A DNA stretch of 14,330 nucleotides from an uncultured Bacteriovorax sp. (GTDB lineage: Bacteria; Bdellovibrionota; Bacteriovoracia; Bacteriovoracales; Bacteriovoracaceae): assembly GCA_943914745.1 (NCBI GenBank), contig CALUDF010000037.1:1-14330 (forward strand), given 5' to 3'. Shown one piece after another: positions 7,387-14,330 of the stretch. A program made the translations under genes and the position numbers. The notes under the pieces were generated by a model that searched no databases, was not told the origin of the DNA, and worked only from the letters and a program-made list of their open reading frames with translations. How positions within the stretch are numbered: position 1 is the stretch's first letter; each line of letters starts with the position of its first letter.

Positions 7387-9411
7387 TTAAAAAGCGCTAA
7401 TTAGCATATCAATAAGTTTGATGCCAATAAATGGAGTGATAAGCCCACCCACTCCATAAATTAAAATATTTCTCTGCAGTAATGCCTTTGCTCCAACAGC
7501 ACGGTAAGCAACACCTCTAAGAGCAAGGGGGATGAGCGCCACAATAACTAATGCATTAAAGATAACTGCACTCAAGATGGCCGATTGAGGTGTCGAAAGA
7601 TGCATAATGTTTAACACTGAAAGTGGACCATTGCTTCCTTGAGTTGCGTATAAAGCTGCAAACAACGCTGGAATGATCGCAAAGTATTTTGCAACGTCAT
7701 TGGCAATACTAAAAGTTGTTAAACTTCCTCTGGTCATAAGAATCTGCTTACCTGTTTCGACAATCTCAATGAGTTTTGTAGGGTTGCTGTCGAGGTCAAT
7801 CATGTTCCCAGCTTCGCGTGCAGCCTGAGTCCCTGTATTCATCGCTACCCCAACATCCGCTTGAGCCAGTGCTGGAGCATCGTTAGTTCCATCACCTGTC
7901 ATTGCAACCAAATGACCTTTTTCTTGCTCCTCACGGATACGTTTTAGTTTCATTTCTGGAGTTGCCTGAGCCATGAAATCATCAACGCCTGCTTCCGCTG
8001 CAATTGAAGCGGCCGTCAGCGGGTTATCTCCAGTGATCATGATTGTCTTAATTCCCATGCGGCGAAGTTCGAGAAAACGTTCGCGAATACCATTTTTTAC
8101 AACGTCTTTTAGATAGACGACACCGAATACTTTTTCATTTTCACAAACAACTAAGGGAGTGCCACCGGCGCGGGCGATTGTTTCGCTGGCGCGCACGACA
8201 GCTTCCGGCATTTGTCCTCCCAGAGACACGACAAATTTTTCAATGGCATCAACGGCGCCTTTTCTGATCTGGTCCTTTCCGCCGTTCATGTTGATCCCAC
8301 TCATTCTTGTTTGAGCGGTAAATGGTACGAACTCTCTTTCTGAATTGATATTTAATGAGTCAAGATCGCTGTATTTATTTTTTGCAAATTCAATAATCGA
8401 CTTCCCTTCAGGAGTGTCATCACTCATAGAAGCGAGGTATGAAAGCCTATACATTTCTTTTTCACCGATATTTGGTGCGGCAATAAGCTCACTGGCCATG
8501 CGGTTACCATAAGTGATTGTTCCTGTTTTATCCAAAAGAAGAATATCAATGTCGCCGGCCGCTTCAACAGCACGACCACTTAATGCTATAACGTTCTTTT
8601 GAATTAAACGGTCCATACCCGAAATACCGATTGCACTTAAAAGACCACCAATAGTTGTCGGAATAAGGCAAATAAGAAGTGACACTAGAACTGGAATACT
8701 GACTGCTTCGCCGGCATAGTCAGCAAAGAACTTCAAAGTCACGACCGCTGCCAGGAAAACCAGGGTTAGCGCAGTCAAAAGAAGTGAAAGCGCAATTTCG
8801 TTAGGAGTTTTTTGGCGGCTCGCCCCTTCTACTAATGAAATCATTCTGTCCAAAAATCCTTCTCCTGGATCAACTGTGATTTTAATGACAATGCGGTCAC
8901 TCAAAACTCTTGTTCCACCAGTTACTGCACTTCTATCTCCACCACTTTCGCGCACGACAGGAGCAGACTCACCAGTAATAGCAGATTCATCAACTGAAGC
9001 TAGCCCATGAACAATTTCTCCATCTGCCGGAATAATATCATTGGCCTCACAAACGACCAGGTCACCTTTTCTTAATTCTGTTGCGTTGACTTTAGTTTCA
9101 ACTTTGTTCTTAAAAAGTCTGGCCATCGTTTGTGTTCTTGATTTTTTCAAAGACTCAGCTTGGGCCTTTCCTTTTCCTTCGGCAATCGCCTCTGAGAAAT
9201 TGGCAAATAAAACTGTAAACCACAACCAAACCGTAATCTGGAACTCAAACCAGTTAAAACCATGGGTCATCAAAATGCATGTTGTGATCAGGGCACCGAT
9301 AGCCGTGATAAAAATAACAGGGTTTTTTATTAGAGTCTTAGGGTTCATTTTTGTAAATGAATCTCCTATTGCCTGCATGTAAATTTCTTTTGTTAAGATT
9401 TTTTGTTTCAT
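7387..9411 (-). CDS. kdpB: KdpB, catalytic ATPase subunit of the K+ transporter
   Basis: KdpB is the P-type ATPase subunit that hydrolyses ATP to drive K+ uptake through KdpA. Visible motifs are TGES at 146-149 in the actuator domain, the membrane motif CLIPTTIGG (248-256), DKTGT with phosphorylated Asp294, the nucleotide-binding region with KGAVDAI (384-390), TGDNPLTA (460-467) and the hinge TGDGTNDAPA (505-514). By spacing from the phosphorylated Asp, Ser149 of TGES corresponds to E. coli Ser162, the serine known to be phosphorylated to inhibit the pump. At 674 aa the length is normal (E. coli 682). The ribosome site is weak (GAGA about 8 bases before the ATG). The gene starts 12 bp after kdpA. 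No damage is seen. Confidence 0.97.
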   Translation of the reverse strand: MKQKILTKEIYMQAIGDSFTKMNPKTLIKNPVIFITAIGALITTCILMTHGFNWFEFQITVWLWFTVLFANFSEAIAEGKGKAQAESLKKSRTQTMARLFKNKVETKVNATELRKGDLVVCEANDIIPADGEIVHGLASVDESAITGESAPVVRESGGDRSAVTGGTRVLSDRIVIKITVDPGEGFLDRMISLVEGASRQKTPNEIALSLLLTALTLVFLAAVVTLKFFADYAGEAVSIPVLVSLLICLIPTTIGGLLSAIGISGMDRLIQKNVIALSGRAVEAAGDIDILLLDKTGTITYGNRMASELIAAPNIGEKEMYRLSYLASMSDDTPEGKSIIEFAKNKYSDLDSLNINSEREFVPFTAQTRMSGINMNGGKDQIRKGAVDAIEKFVVSLGGQMPEAVVRASETIARAGGTPLVVCENEKVFGVVYLKDVVKNGIRERFLELRRMGIKTIMITGDNPLTAASIAAEAGVDDFMAQATPEMKLKRIREEQEKGHLVAMTGDGTNDAPALAQADVGVAMNTGTQAAREAGNMIDLDSNPTKLIEIVETGKQILMTRGSLTTFSIANDVAKYFAIIPALFAALYATQGSNGPLSVLNIMHLSTPQSAILSAVIFNALVIVALIPLALRGVAYRAVGAKALLQRNILIYGVGGLITPFIGIKLIDMLISAF

Positions 9412-9423
9412 ATAAGTCTCGTT

Positions 9424-11115
9424 TTAAAAAGTTTTTCCTTGAATAAACATGATCTGCTCAATAATTGGCCCTAAGCTCAATGCCGGGAAAAATGTCAATG
9501 CGCCAACAATGACAATGACCCCAACTAGTAAAAGAACAAATAAGAAATTATCCGTCTTAAATGTCCCGACGGAATCAGGCATGATTTTTTTCTCTGAGAT
9601 GTTTCCGGCCAATGCAAGAACTGGGATCATAACAGCAAAGCGTCCAATCAACATCGCAATCCCTAAAAGGCTATTGAGTATTGGTGTGTTGGCCGACAGG
9701 CCGGCAAACGCACTACCATTGTTTCCTGCAGCCGAAGTAAAAGCATAAAGAATTTCGCTGAAGCCGTGAGTTCCCTTATGCATCATGCTCGAAAGAACTG
9801 AAGGAGTAATCAAGCTAAATGCCACACCAAAGAGAATGACAAAGCTTGGTGCTAAAATACCAATGATGGCCATTTTTATGTCAAAGGCTTCAATTTTTTT
9901 CCCGAGGTACTCAGGAGTTCTACCAACCATAAGACCTGCGATAAAAACAGTTAAAACAACATATAAAAGCATCCCGTAAAGACCACAGCCAACACCACCA
10001 AAAATGATCTCACCAAAGAGCATATTGAGAATCGCCACCCCTGCTGCCATTGGAGTGAGTGAAGAGTGCATGGCATTTACTGAACCGTTACTAGCTGCAG
10101 TCGTGAATGTCGACCATAGAATAGAGTTAGTGACCCCAAAACGAACCTCTTTACCTTCCATTGGAAGACGATTGGCCGTCAGTTCATTTGTTTGGAACTC
10201 TGACCATAGTGAAATAGAAATCCCCATAACTAAAACGATTAGCATCGCTGAAAAGAGCATCCATCCTTCGCGAGGTTTTCCCATCATATAACCAAAAGTC
10301 ATAGTAAGGGCTGCTGGGATGAGAAGAATCGCCAAGAGCTGTAGAAAGTTAGAAAACGGAGTTGGGTTCTCATATGGATGTGCACTATTCACATTGAAGA
10401 ATCCACCACCGTTTGTACCTAATTGTTTAATGGCCACTTGAGAAGCTACCGGCCCTTGAGAAATAACCTGCTCTTTACCTTCTAGTGTCTTAACTGTAAT
10501 GGGTGCTGAAAGATTTTCAATAACGCCTTGAGAGGCAAGTAAAATTGACCACACTAAAGATAGAGGCAAAAGGATGTAAACAATTGAGCGGTTTAAATCC
10601 ACCCAGAAGTTTCCAAGATTTTTTGATTGGTTATTTTTAAAAGCGCGAATTAAAACGAGAAGAACAGAAATCCCTGTGGCCGCAGACAAGAAATTTTGTC
10701 CTGTTAAAGCGACCATTTGTGAAAAATGGCTCATTGTTGATTCACCACCATAAGACTGCCAGTTGGTGTTTGTCATGAAACTCACTGCCGTATTAAAAGC
10801 TAAATGCCAAGACAAATTTGGAAGCCCTGCCGGATTGAGTGGCAGGTGGCCTTGAAACATAAGGACAAAAAAGACAAAAAGGAACCCAAGGAAGTTAAAC
10901 GCCAGCACAGCTTTCAAATACTGCGTCCAGGTCATTTCCTCTTTTTCCTTAACACCAATAATGGTGTACAAGAGCTTCTCAAAAGGTCCGGCAATCTTCG
11001 ACAAGAGAGTCGATTGACCGGAGAGCGACTTATGAAAAAACGCTCCGAGAATTGGAGTAAAGAGGATTAAGAAAAAAAGCACTATAATGACTTGTAACAA
11101 ATCATAACCATTCAT
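9424..11115 (-). CDS. kdpA: KdpA, K+-binding channel-like subunit
   Basis: KdpA is the membrane subunit that binds K+ through four filter loops related to K+ channels. All four are present: TNTNWQSYGGE (115-125), GTNGGGFF (233-240), TTAASNGSVN (338-347) and TSAAGNNGSAF (460-470). About ten hydrophobic segments run along the 563 residues (E. coli 557). The first residues, MNGYDLLQVI, give the typical membrane N-terminus. The ribosome site AGGAG (11122-11126) overlaps the stop codon of kdpF, so translation is likely coupled. Intact by every visible criterion. Confidence 0.97.
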   Translation of the reverse strand: MNGYDLLQVIIVLFFLILFTPILGAFFHKSLSGQSTLLSKIAGPFEKLLYTIIGVKEKEEMTWTQYLKAVLAFNFLGFLFVFFVLMFQGHLPLNPAGLPNLSWHLAFNTAVSFMTNTNWQSYGGESTMSHFSQMVALTGQNFLSAATGISVLLVLIRAFKNNQSKNLGNFWVDLNRSIVYILLPLSLVWSILLASQGVIENLSAPITVKTLEGKEQVISQGPVASQVAIKQLGTNGGGFFNVNSAHPYENPTPFSNFLQLLAILLIPAALTMTFGYMMGKPREGWMLFSAMLIVLVMGISISLWSEFQTNELTANRLPMEGKEVRFGVTNSILWSTFTTAASNGSVNAMHSSLTPMAAGVAILNMLFGEIIFGGVGCGLYGMLLYVVLTVFIAGLMVGRTPEYLGKKIEAFDIKMAIIGILAPSFVILFGVAFSLITPSVLSSMMHKGTHGFSEILYAFTSAAGNNGSAFAGLSANTPILNSLLGIAMLIGRFAVMIPVLALAGNISEKKIMPDSVGTFKTDNFLFVLLLVGVIVIVGALTFFPALSLGPIIEQIMFIQGKTF

Positions 11116-11124
11116 GGGAAACTC

Positions 11125-11208
11125 CTAAAATTTATCCGGGAAAATTAAGCAATAAATAAGATAGATAAATGTGAATGCGGACAGGACGCCCACGATAGCA
11201 AAATCCAT
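11125..11208 (-). CDS. kdpF: KdpF, small membrane subunit of the K+ transporter
   Basis: This 27-codon gene is easily missed because of its size. ATG at 11208-11206 is preceded by a near-perfect GGAGGT (11215-11220) with 6-base spacing. The peptide starts MDFAIVGVLSAFTFIYL, is one hydrophobic helix, and ends LIFPDKF. The Y-L-x-Y...P-(D/E)-K-F pattern is the hallmark of KdpF, which stabilises the KdpABC complex in the membrane. Position immediately before kdpA, with its stop lying in the kdpA ribosome site, matches the standard kdpFABC order. It is the first gene of the operon, so the promoter and operator should lie directly to its right in window coordinates. Confidence 0.92.
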   Translation of the reverse strand: MDFAIVGVLSAFTFIYLIYCLIFPDKF

Positions 11209-11234
11209 AAAAAGACCTCCGTTAAGACGCTTTT

Positions 11235-11267
11235 AGAATAGCCAACTCGAGATCAAGATTTCGTCAA
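11235..11267 (-). promoter_or_regulatory. Candidate kdp promoter
   Basis: Reading the minus strand toward kdpF, a TATTCT -10-like hexamer lies at 11240-11235, which would start transcription near 11228, about 20 bases before the kdpF ATG. The 17-bp-spaced -35 position (CGAAAT) is poor, as is common where an activator is required. A better -35 (TTGACG, 11267-11262) exists but is 21 bp from that -10, or pairs with a poor TGGCTA at 17 bp. The exact promoter therefore cannot be fixed by eye. Confidence 0.35.
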
Positions 11268-11283
11268 AAGCCCAGATTAGGGC
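11266..11283 (-). terminator. Weak hairpin after the lipoprotein hydrolase gene
   Basis: On the minus strand GCCC (11283-11280) can pair with GGGC (11273-11270) around a 6-base loop, followed by TTTT (11269-11266). It sits 30 bp after the hydrolase stop and before the kdp promoter, which is the right place to insulate the two operons. The stem is only 4 bp, so efficiency would be low. Confidence 0.25.
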
Positions 11284-11311
11284 GTAAAGATTTAGTAAAG
11301 AAAGGCGTAAA
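11284..11311 (-). promoter_or_regulatory. Candidate KdpE operator: three TTTAC direct repeats
   Basis: On the minus strand TTTAC occurs at 11311-11307, 11299-11295 and 11288-11284, that is, at 12- and 11-bp spacing, about one helical turn each. The outer two copies extend to TTTACGCC. OmpR-family regulators bind direct repeats at about this spacing. As I recall it, the E. coli KdpE site also contains TTTAT/TTTAC-type repeats. The array starts 76 bp upstream of the kdpF start codon and lies about -56 to -83 from the TATTCT-based start site, a typical activator position. It begins 2 bp after the stop codon of the upstream hydrolase gene. Repeats and spacing are seen; binding by KdpE is inferred. 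Confidence 0.5.
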
Positions 11312-11312
11312 C

Positions 11313-12125
11313 CTAGGGAAGTGCTTCGGTATATTTCAAGAATTCTTGTTGATATTTCTTGTTTTCAATATAAAAAACGTCGCCATGCCCTCTCACGTTT
11401 AAAGTCCAAAAGTCCTTTTTAGGAGCTGTCGTAATTCGTTCATAGAGTTTCTGACCCAGTTTATAGGCAATGACGAAATCCTCCGTTGAATGAATGGAAA
11501 GAACCGGCATGGTTAAGTGAGAAAGCTTTGGATCGGCGGTGTAAGAGTTCGTTATGATCAATGAAAGTGGCCAGAACGTTTTTTCACGTGCCACTTCCCT
11601 GGGAGAAAGAAAAGTCGAGTCTAAAACCAGCAAAGAGATCTCATCCCTGTGCTTGAAATCTTCCAGCGACTTTAAGGCAATGGCCCCACCTAAACTTTGG
11701 GCATAGACGATGAAGCGCTTATACTTTCCTTTCTTGTATAAATCGTAAGCATAATTTAAAAAGGCCAATCCATCTTCAGAAACTCCTTTTGGTTCAGGAG
11801 TCCCTTCACTGAGTCCATAGCCCCGGTAATCGAAAATAAGCCCATCAAACCCGTGATCCATCATCCAAACAGAGTTCACAAAATGCGAGGTTAAATTCTG
11901 GGCATTGCCATGGAAATAAAGAATCAAATTTTTTGGGTCTTTGGTGTTTGAATACATCTTCCAGGCCGAGAGTTTCGTCCCATCCAGAGAAGGCGTGGTG
12001 AAGGCCTCGAATTTTACTTTAAATTGCTCAGGAGTCGCATAAAGGTATTTATCCGGCTGATAAATAATGGATGAGCATCCTGTAAGAAAAAAACACAGGA
12101 AAACAATCTTAGAAATAATGCCCAT
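11313..12125 (-). CDS. Lipoprotein alpha/beta hydrolase (BEM46/ABHD13-like)
   Basis: This 270-aa hydrolase has a lipoprotein signal (LTGC, Cys17), so it should act at the periplasmic face of a membrane. The fold motifs appear in order: YFHGNAQN with the oxyanion-side HGN (72-74), DYRGYGLSEGTPE (99-111), nucleophile elbow AQSLGG with Ser144, Asp216 in HSTEDFV and His247 in RGHGD. The full Ser-Asp-His triad is therefore present. This arrangement is that of BEM46/ABHD13-like serine hydrolases (esterase, thioesterase or lipase type); the substrate cannot be told. The elbow has Ala142 where the usual G-x-S-x-G has Gly, a tolerated variation. The gene overlaps the end of the DUF4105 gene by 17 bp and has a good ribosome site, GAGGT at 12131-12135, so the two are co-translated. 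It ends just before the kdp control region. Confidence 0.85.
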   Translation of the reverse strand: MGIISKIVFLCFFLTGCSSIIYQPDKYLYATPEQFKVKFEAFTTPSLDGTKLSAWKMYSNTKDPKNLILYFHGNAQNLTSHFVNSVWMMDHGFDGLIFDYRGYGLSEGTPEPKGVSEDGLAFLNYAYDLYKKGKYKRFIVYAQSLGGAIALKSLEDFKHRDEISLLVLDSTFLSPREVAREKTFWPLSLIITNSYTADPKLSHLTMPVLSIHSTEDFVIAYKLGQKLYERITTAPKKDFWTLNVRGHGDVFYIENKKYQQEFLKYTEALP

Positions 12126-13953
12126 AGCTCACCTCATGAATGATTGTGTTTTTGGTAAAACTTCCAAAGCGAGAAATGACAGAGCTCTTAAAGCGCACAT
12201 CTTGCTGGCGATCAAAAAAGAGCGAGTGCCTGAGTGATATTTTATTGTAGTAGTCCTCAGAGATTTTTTTTGTGGCATCAAAGCGGATCTCGTCGACAAG
12301 ACCGATCTTGTAATAATTTCCAAGTTGAGCATAAAAAGAGACTTCGGCCGCAGGTCCTGCTCTAAAGCCTTTTTTCACATGAGAGCTCACTTCACCAAAA
12401 ACGCCTCCCATAAAACTTGTCACTGTGTTTTTCCCTCTGAGAGTCACTCCTCCATAGGCATTGGCGCCAACCTTATGGCAAAGAGAGCAGTCTAAATCAT
12501 AAAGCCTCTCACTTGCCACCTTTGCTCTCCATGAAAGCTGAGGGTCATAGAAGCGGTACTCATGAAGGGAGACGAGATCCACAAGAATAAATTCGTCGTA
12601 ATCAAGTTTTTTGTTTTTTACATCAAAGACCAATGAGCCGATTAAGAAATCAAACTGGGAAAAGGGATCAAAGCCTTGATCTCTTGACATCAGGTCATGG
12701 TAGCCTTGCTTGAGTTCAAGTCCCGTCAAGAATTTATGATTTTCAGTGCGGGCAAAGACGGAAATCTTTTGTGGGTCATGAGAGTTTTCCGGCATATTCG
12801 ACTGGTCATAAACTTCTTTGACTAATTCTGCTCTTGGAAGTTTTGCTCTTTTAATGAGAGCGGCCCTTTGCAGCTTCCCCAATTTATCATCAAGCTTATT
12901 TTTGGTCCGGTAATGGGTGAAATCAAGATAAGCGACAACGGCATCGAGGACTTTTGGATTATTTGCATCTTCAGGAAGAACTTCATCATCAACAATCTTT
13001 TTAACCTCGCTCACCTCTTCAGGTGAGAGCTTCTCCCACATTCTCGCCACTTGCTTTTTTAAGCTTGCCCTATAATGAGTCGAGGCCACTCTCTCTGGCG
13101 TATTCTCAAAGTGCTTAACCATTTCTCCAGGGAGATAATACCAACGAGCATGAGCATTGACCTTATCATCGTCTTTATAAGCCACTGAAAGTAAATCAGC
13201 GAGGACGGCCGAGCAATTCTCATCGGCAAAGTAATAATCAAAATAAGTCGTTTGATAAAGCTCCCACAGATGGCCAATCAGACGGTCTAACTCCGCGGGG
13301 GTCATGTTGAGGTTGTACTCGATTAAGTCTCTCGACTCTCCATTGTTGTACTCGTTAACCTTTGTGTAATATTTCGTGACTTCAAAAAGACCTTTATAGC
13401 CTCCGAAGAGTCCTTTAAAGGCAAAAATCACGCCGATATCTTCAGTTTCGGGAACGGCAGAAAAAGCGACGGCATAGTCGAGCAGGTCGTTGGTCTTTCC
13501 TTTTTGGTTAAGCCTTAAGAGTGTGTGGCCAAAAAGTGAGGATGGATTGTTGGGATAGGAAGAAGAAAAAATAAGGGTGACCGACTCAGCGTTAAGACCA
13601 CTTTTCCATTCATCAAACTCAGGACAAGCGACTTCACTCACTCCTTCCAAGAGCCCCTGCCCTTTTAAGAAATTCCATCTCTCACGAAAAACGCATTGTG
13701 GATGATAATTAAACCAGCCCGCCTTGGCATTCGGATTTTTAAAAGCTGTAATGGTGGCCTTTAACTCGGCCTCAGGATTTGTCTTTCCCTCGGGAGAAAG
13801 AAAAAAATTCTCGCCATCAACTTGGGATTTGTCTTTTTTATAATGAAGGATTTTTTGCCAGTATTTATGATCGAAACTTAAAGACGCTGCCGAGACGGGC
13901 CCGGCAGCGATTGTAAAACTAGATAAGAGAACAAGAAGCAGAAAGTGTTGCAT
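12109..13953 (-). CDS. DUF4105 (Lnb N-terminal domain-like) exported protein
   Basis: This 614-aa protein has a cleavable Sec signal (hydrophobic 2-17, likely cleavage after VSAAS or nearby). An N-terminal part (about 25-125) with WFNYHPQCVFRERW precedes the DUF4105 core (about 125-295). The core has the hallmark SSLFGHTLLRLN, with His143, and ENCSAVLADLL, with Cys247. These match the His and Cys expected of permuted NlpC/P60-like thiol enzymes, and the family includes Lnb, reported to acylate lipoprotein N-termini in Bacteroidetes. The C-terminal part (about 400-614) has alternating polar/hydrophobic strands and ends in Phe (SYGHYF), so it could be a membrane beta-barrel. It also contains CSLCH at 489-493. 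An in-frame TAA seven codons upstream makes the ATG at 13953 the first start. No clear ribosome site is seen, and it overlaps the DUF3015 gene by 35 bp. Confidence 0.83.
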   Translation of the reverse strand: MQHFLLLVLLSSFTIAAGPVSAASLSFDHKYWQKILHYKKDKSQVDGENFFLSPEGKTNPEAELKATITAFKNPNAKAGWFNYHPQCVFRERWNFLKGQGLLEGVSEVACPEFDEWKSGLNAESVTLIFSSSYPNNPSSLFGHTLLRLNQKGKTNDLLDYAVAFSAVPETEDIGVIFAFKGLFGGYKGLFEVTKYYTKVNEYNNGESRDLIEYNLNMTPAELDRLIGHLWELYQTTYFDYYFADENCSAVLADLLSVAYKDDDKVNAHARWYYLPGEMVKHFENTPERVASTHYRASLKKQVARMWEKLSPEEVSEVKKIVDDEVLPEDANNPKVLDAVVAYLDFTHYRTKNKLDDKLGKLQRAALIKRAKLPRAELVKEVYDQSNMPENSHDPQKISVFARTENHKFLTGLELKQGYHDLMSRDQGFDPFSQFDFLIGSLVFDVKNKKLDYDEFILVDLVSLHEYRFYDPQLSWRAKVASERLYDLDCSLCHKVGANAYGGVTLRGKNTVTSFMGGVFGEVSSHVKKGFRAGPAAEVSFYAQLGNYYKIGLVDEIRFDATKKISEDYYNKISLRHSLFFDRQQDVRFKSSVISRFGSFTKNTIIHEVSYGHYF

Positions 13954-14330
13954 TGTTTCTGATTTCAGCCTTTACGTTGTTGTAAAGTTCTACACCAGAA
14001 GTGTTAGCCGATGGTAGAACAGATTCATATTTTGCTTGAACCATTGAACCAAAAACTTCAGCGTTTTGACAACCGAAAACACCTGCGAATCCTGCTACGA
14101 ACTCACCGTTTCCACGAGACATTTCAACAGCTAGTTGGTTCATGTTCGCTTCAGCAAAGTGGATTCCTTTTGCGTCGTTCTTTACAATTGAGTGCTTAGC
14201 ACATCCAGACGTTCCTAAAGTCATCCCAACTGAGTTTGAGAATGTCCCGTTAACTAGTGATCTTGTTGAAGATGACACTAGAGATTGTTTTGGAGCTACT
14301 TCATAACCCATTCCGCATCCAGATGAAGTA
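13919..14330 (-). CDS. DUF3015 family exported protein, 5' end outside the window
   Basis: This frame is open to the right edge; the true start lies beyond it. The visible 136 residues begin TSSGCGMGYEVAPKQS, so the first ATG inside the window (14311) lies within the domain and is not the start. Family features are the GCGMG near the N-terminus, a Ser/Thr-rich NGTFSNSVGMTLGTSGC, and EMSRGNGEFVAGFAGVFGC, matching the DUF3015 pattern of paired cysteines and (A/S)RGxGEY/F. Proteins of this family are small and secreted, and of unknown function. The 3' end overlaps the DUF4105 gene by 35 bp in another frame, suggesting coupled expression. Frequent GCT, ACT, GTT and AAC codons, as in pal, hint at high expression. 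Confidence 0.85.
   Translation of the reverse strand, partial: TSSGCGMGYEVAPKQSLVSSSTRSLVNGTFSNSVGMTLGTSGCAKHSIVKNDAKGIHFAEANMNQLAVEMSRGNGEFVAGFAGVFGCQNAEVFGSMVQAKYESVLPSANTSGVELYNNVKAEIRNNATLSASCSLI

Noticed and set aside
9041..9382. Plus-strand open frame opposite the 5' part of kdpB (also similar ones opposite kdpA and kdpD)
   Set aside because: These are shadows of strongly conserved genes; the translations show no family features.
11209..11312. c-di-AMP (ydaO-type) riboswitch ahead of kdp
   Set aside because: The whole gap is about 100 bp, much of it probably upstream of the transcription start, and too short for that riboswitch; repeats typical of a protein-binding site explain it better.
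12475..12489. DUF4105 CSLCH as proof of a c-type cytochrome
   Set aside because: A single CxxCH in a strand-rich region without a cytochrome-like context is weak evidence; kept only as an observation.
1..14330. Mobile elements, CRISPR arrays, tRNA/rRNA genes, phage or defence genes
   Set aside because: No terminal inverted repeats, transposase or integrase motifs, spaced repeat arrays or RNA-gene signatures were seen; coding density and codon use look uniform.

Overview
The window looks like chromosome from a Gram-negative, predatory-bacterium-type lineage. My best guess is Bdellovibrionota, near Bacteriovorax/Bacteriovoracales. The grounds are moderate-to-low G+C, a Pal lipoprotein followed by DUF4398-type and CpoB-type lipoproteins, a metallophosphoesterase-like multiheme cytochrome of the delta-proteobacterial kind, and many Sec/lipoprotein signals. 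The assignment is inference; no rRNA or other taxonomic marker is present. There are no mobile elements, tRNAs or CRISPR arrays, and the DNA is densely coding throughout.

Left block (1-3456, plus strand): four consecutive lipoprotein genes. They encode Pal (peptidoglycan-binding anchor of the Tol-Pal system), a 100-aa DUF4398-type lipoprotein, a CpoB/YbgF-like coiled-coil plus TPR lipoprotein, and a 528-aa lipoprotein that joins a degenerate 5'-nucleotidase-like metallophosphoesterase domain to a four-heme (4 x CxxCH) cytochrome c554-like region. None has Asp directly after the lipid-modified Cys, so by the E. coli sorting rule all would go to the outer membrane. A possible divergent partial gene lies at the extreme left edge. 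A hairpin plus T-rich tract closes this block and overlaps the ends of both convergent genes.

Middle block (11208 down to 3460, minus strand): a complete kdpFABCDE locus. It includes a 27-codon kdpF that is easily missed. It encodes the high-affinity ATP-driven K+ importer KdpFABC and its sensor kinase/response regulator pair KdpD/KdpE. Genes are separated by a few bases or overlap, so the structural and regulatory genes are probably co-transcribed. Just upstream of kdpF, three TTTAC direct repeats spaced 11 and 12 bp apart form a strong candidate KdpE operator.

Right block (14330 down to 11313, minus strand): three overlapping genes for exported proteins. They are a DUF3015 protein truncated by the window edge, a 614-aa DUF4105 (Lnb N-terminal domain-like) protein with candidate His/Cys catalytic residues, and a lipoprotein alpha/beta hydrolase. 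The 35-bp and 17-bp overlaps suggest translational coupling and a common envelope function, possibly acyl or lipid chemistry. This is the least-characterised part of the window, together with the metallophosphoesterase-tetraheme fusion. The rest is conventional.
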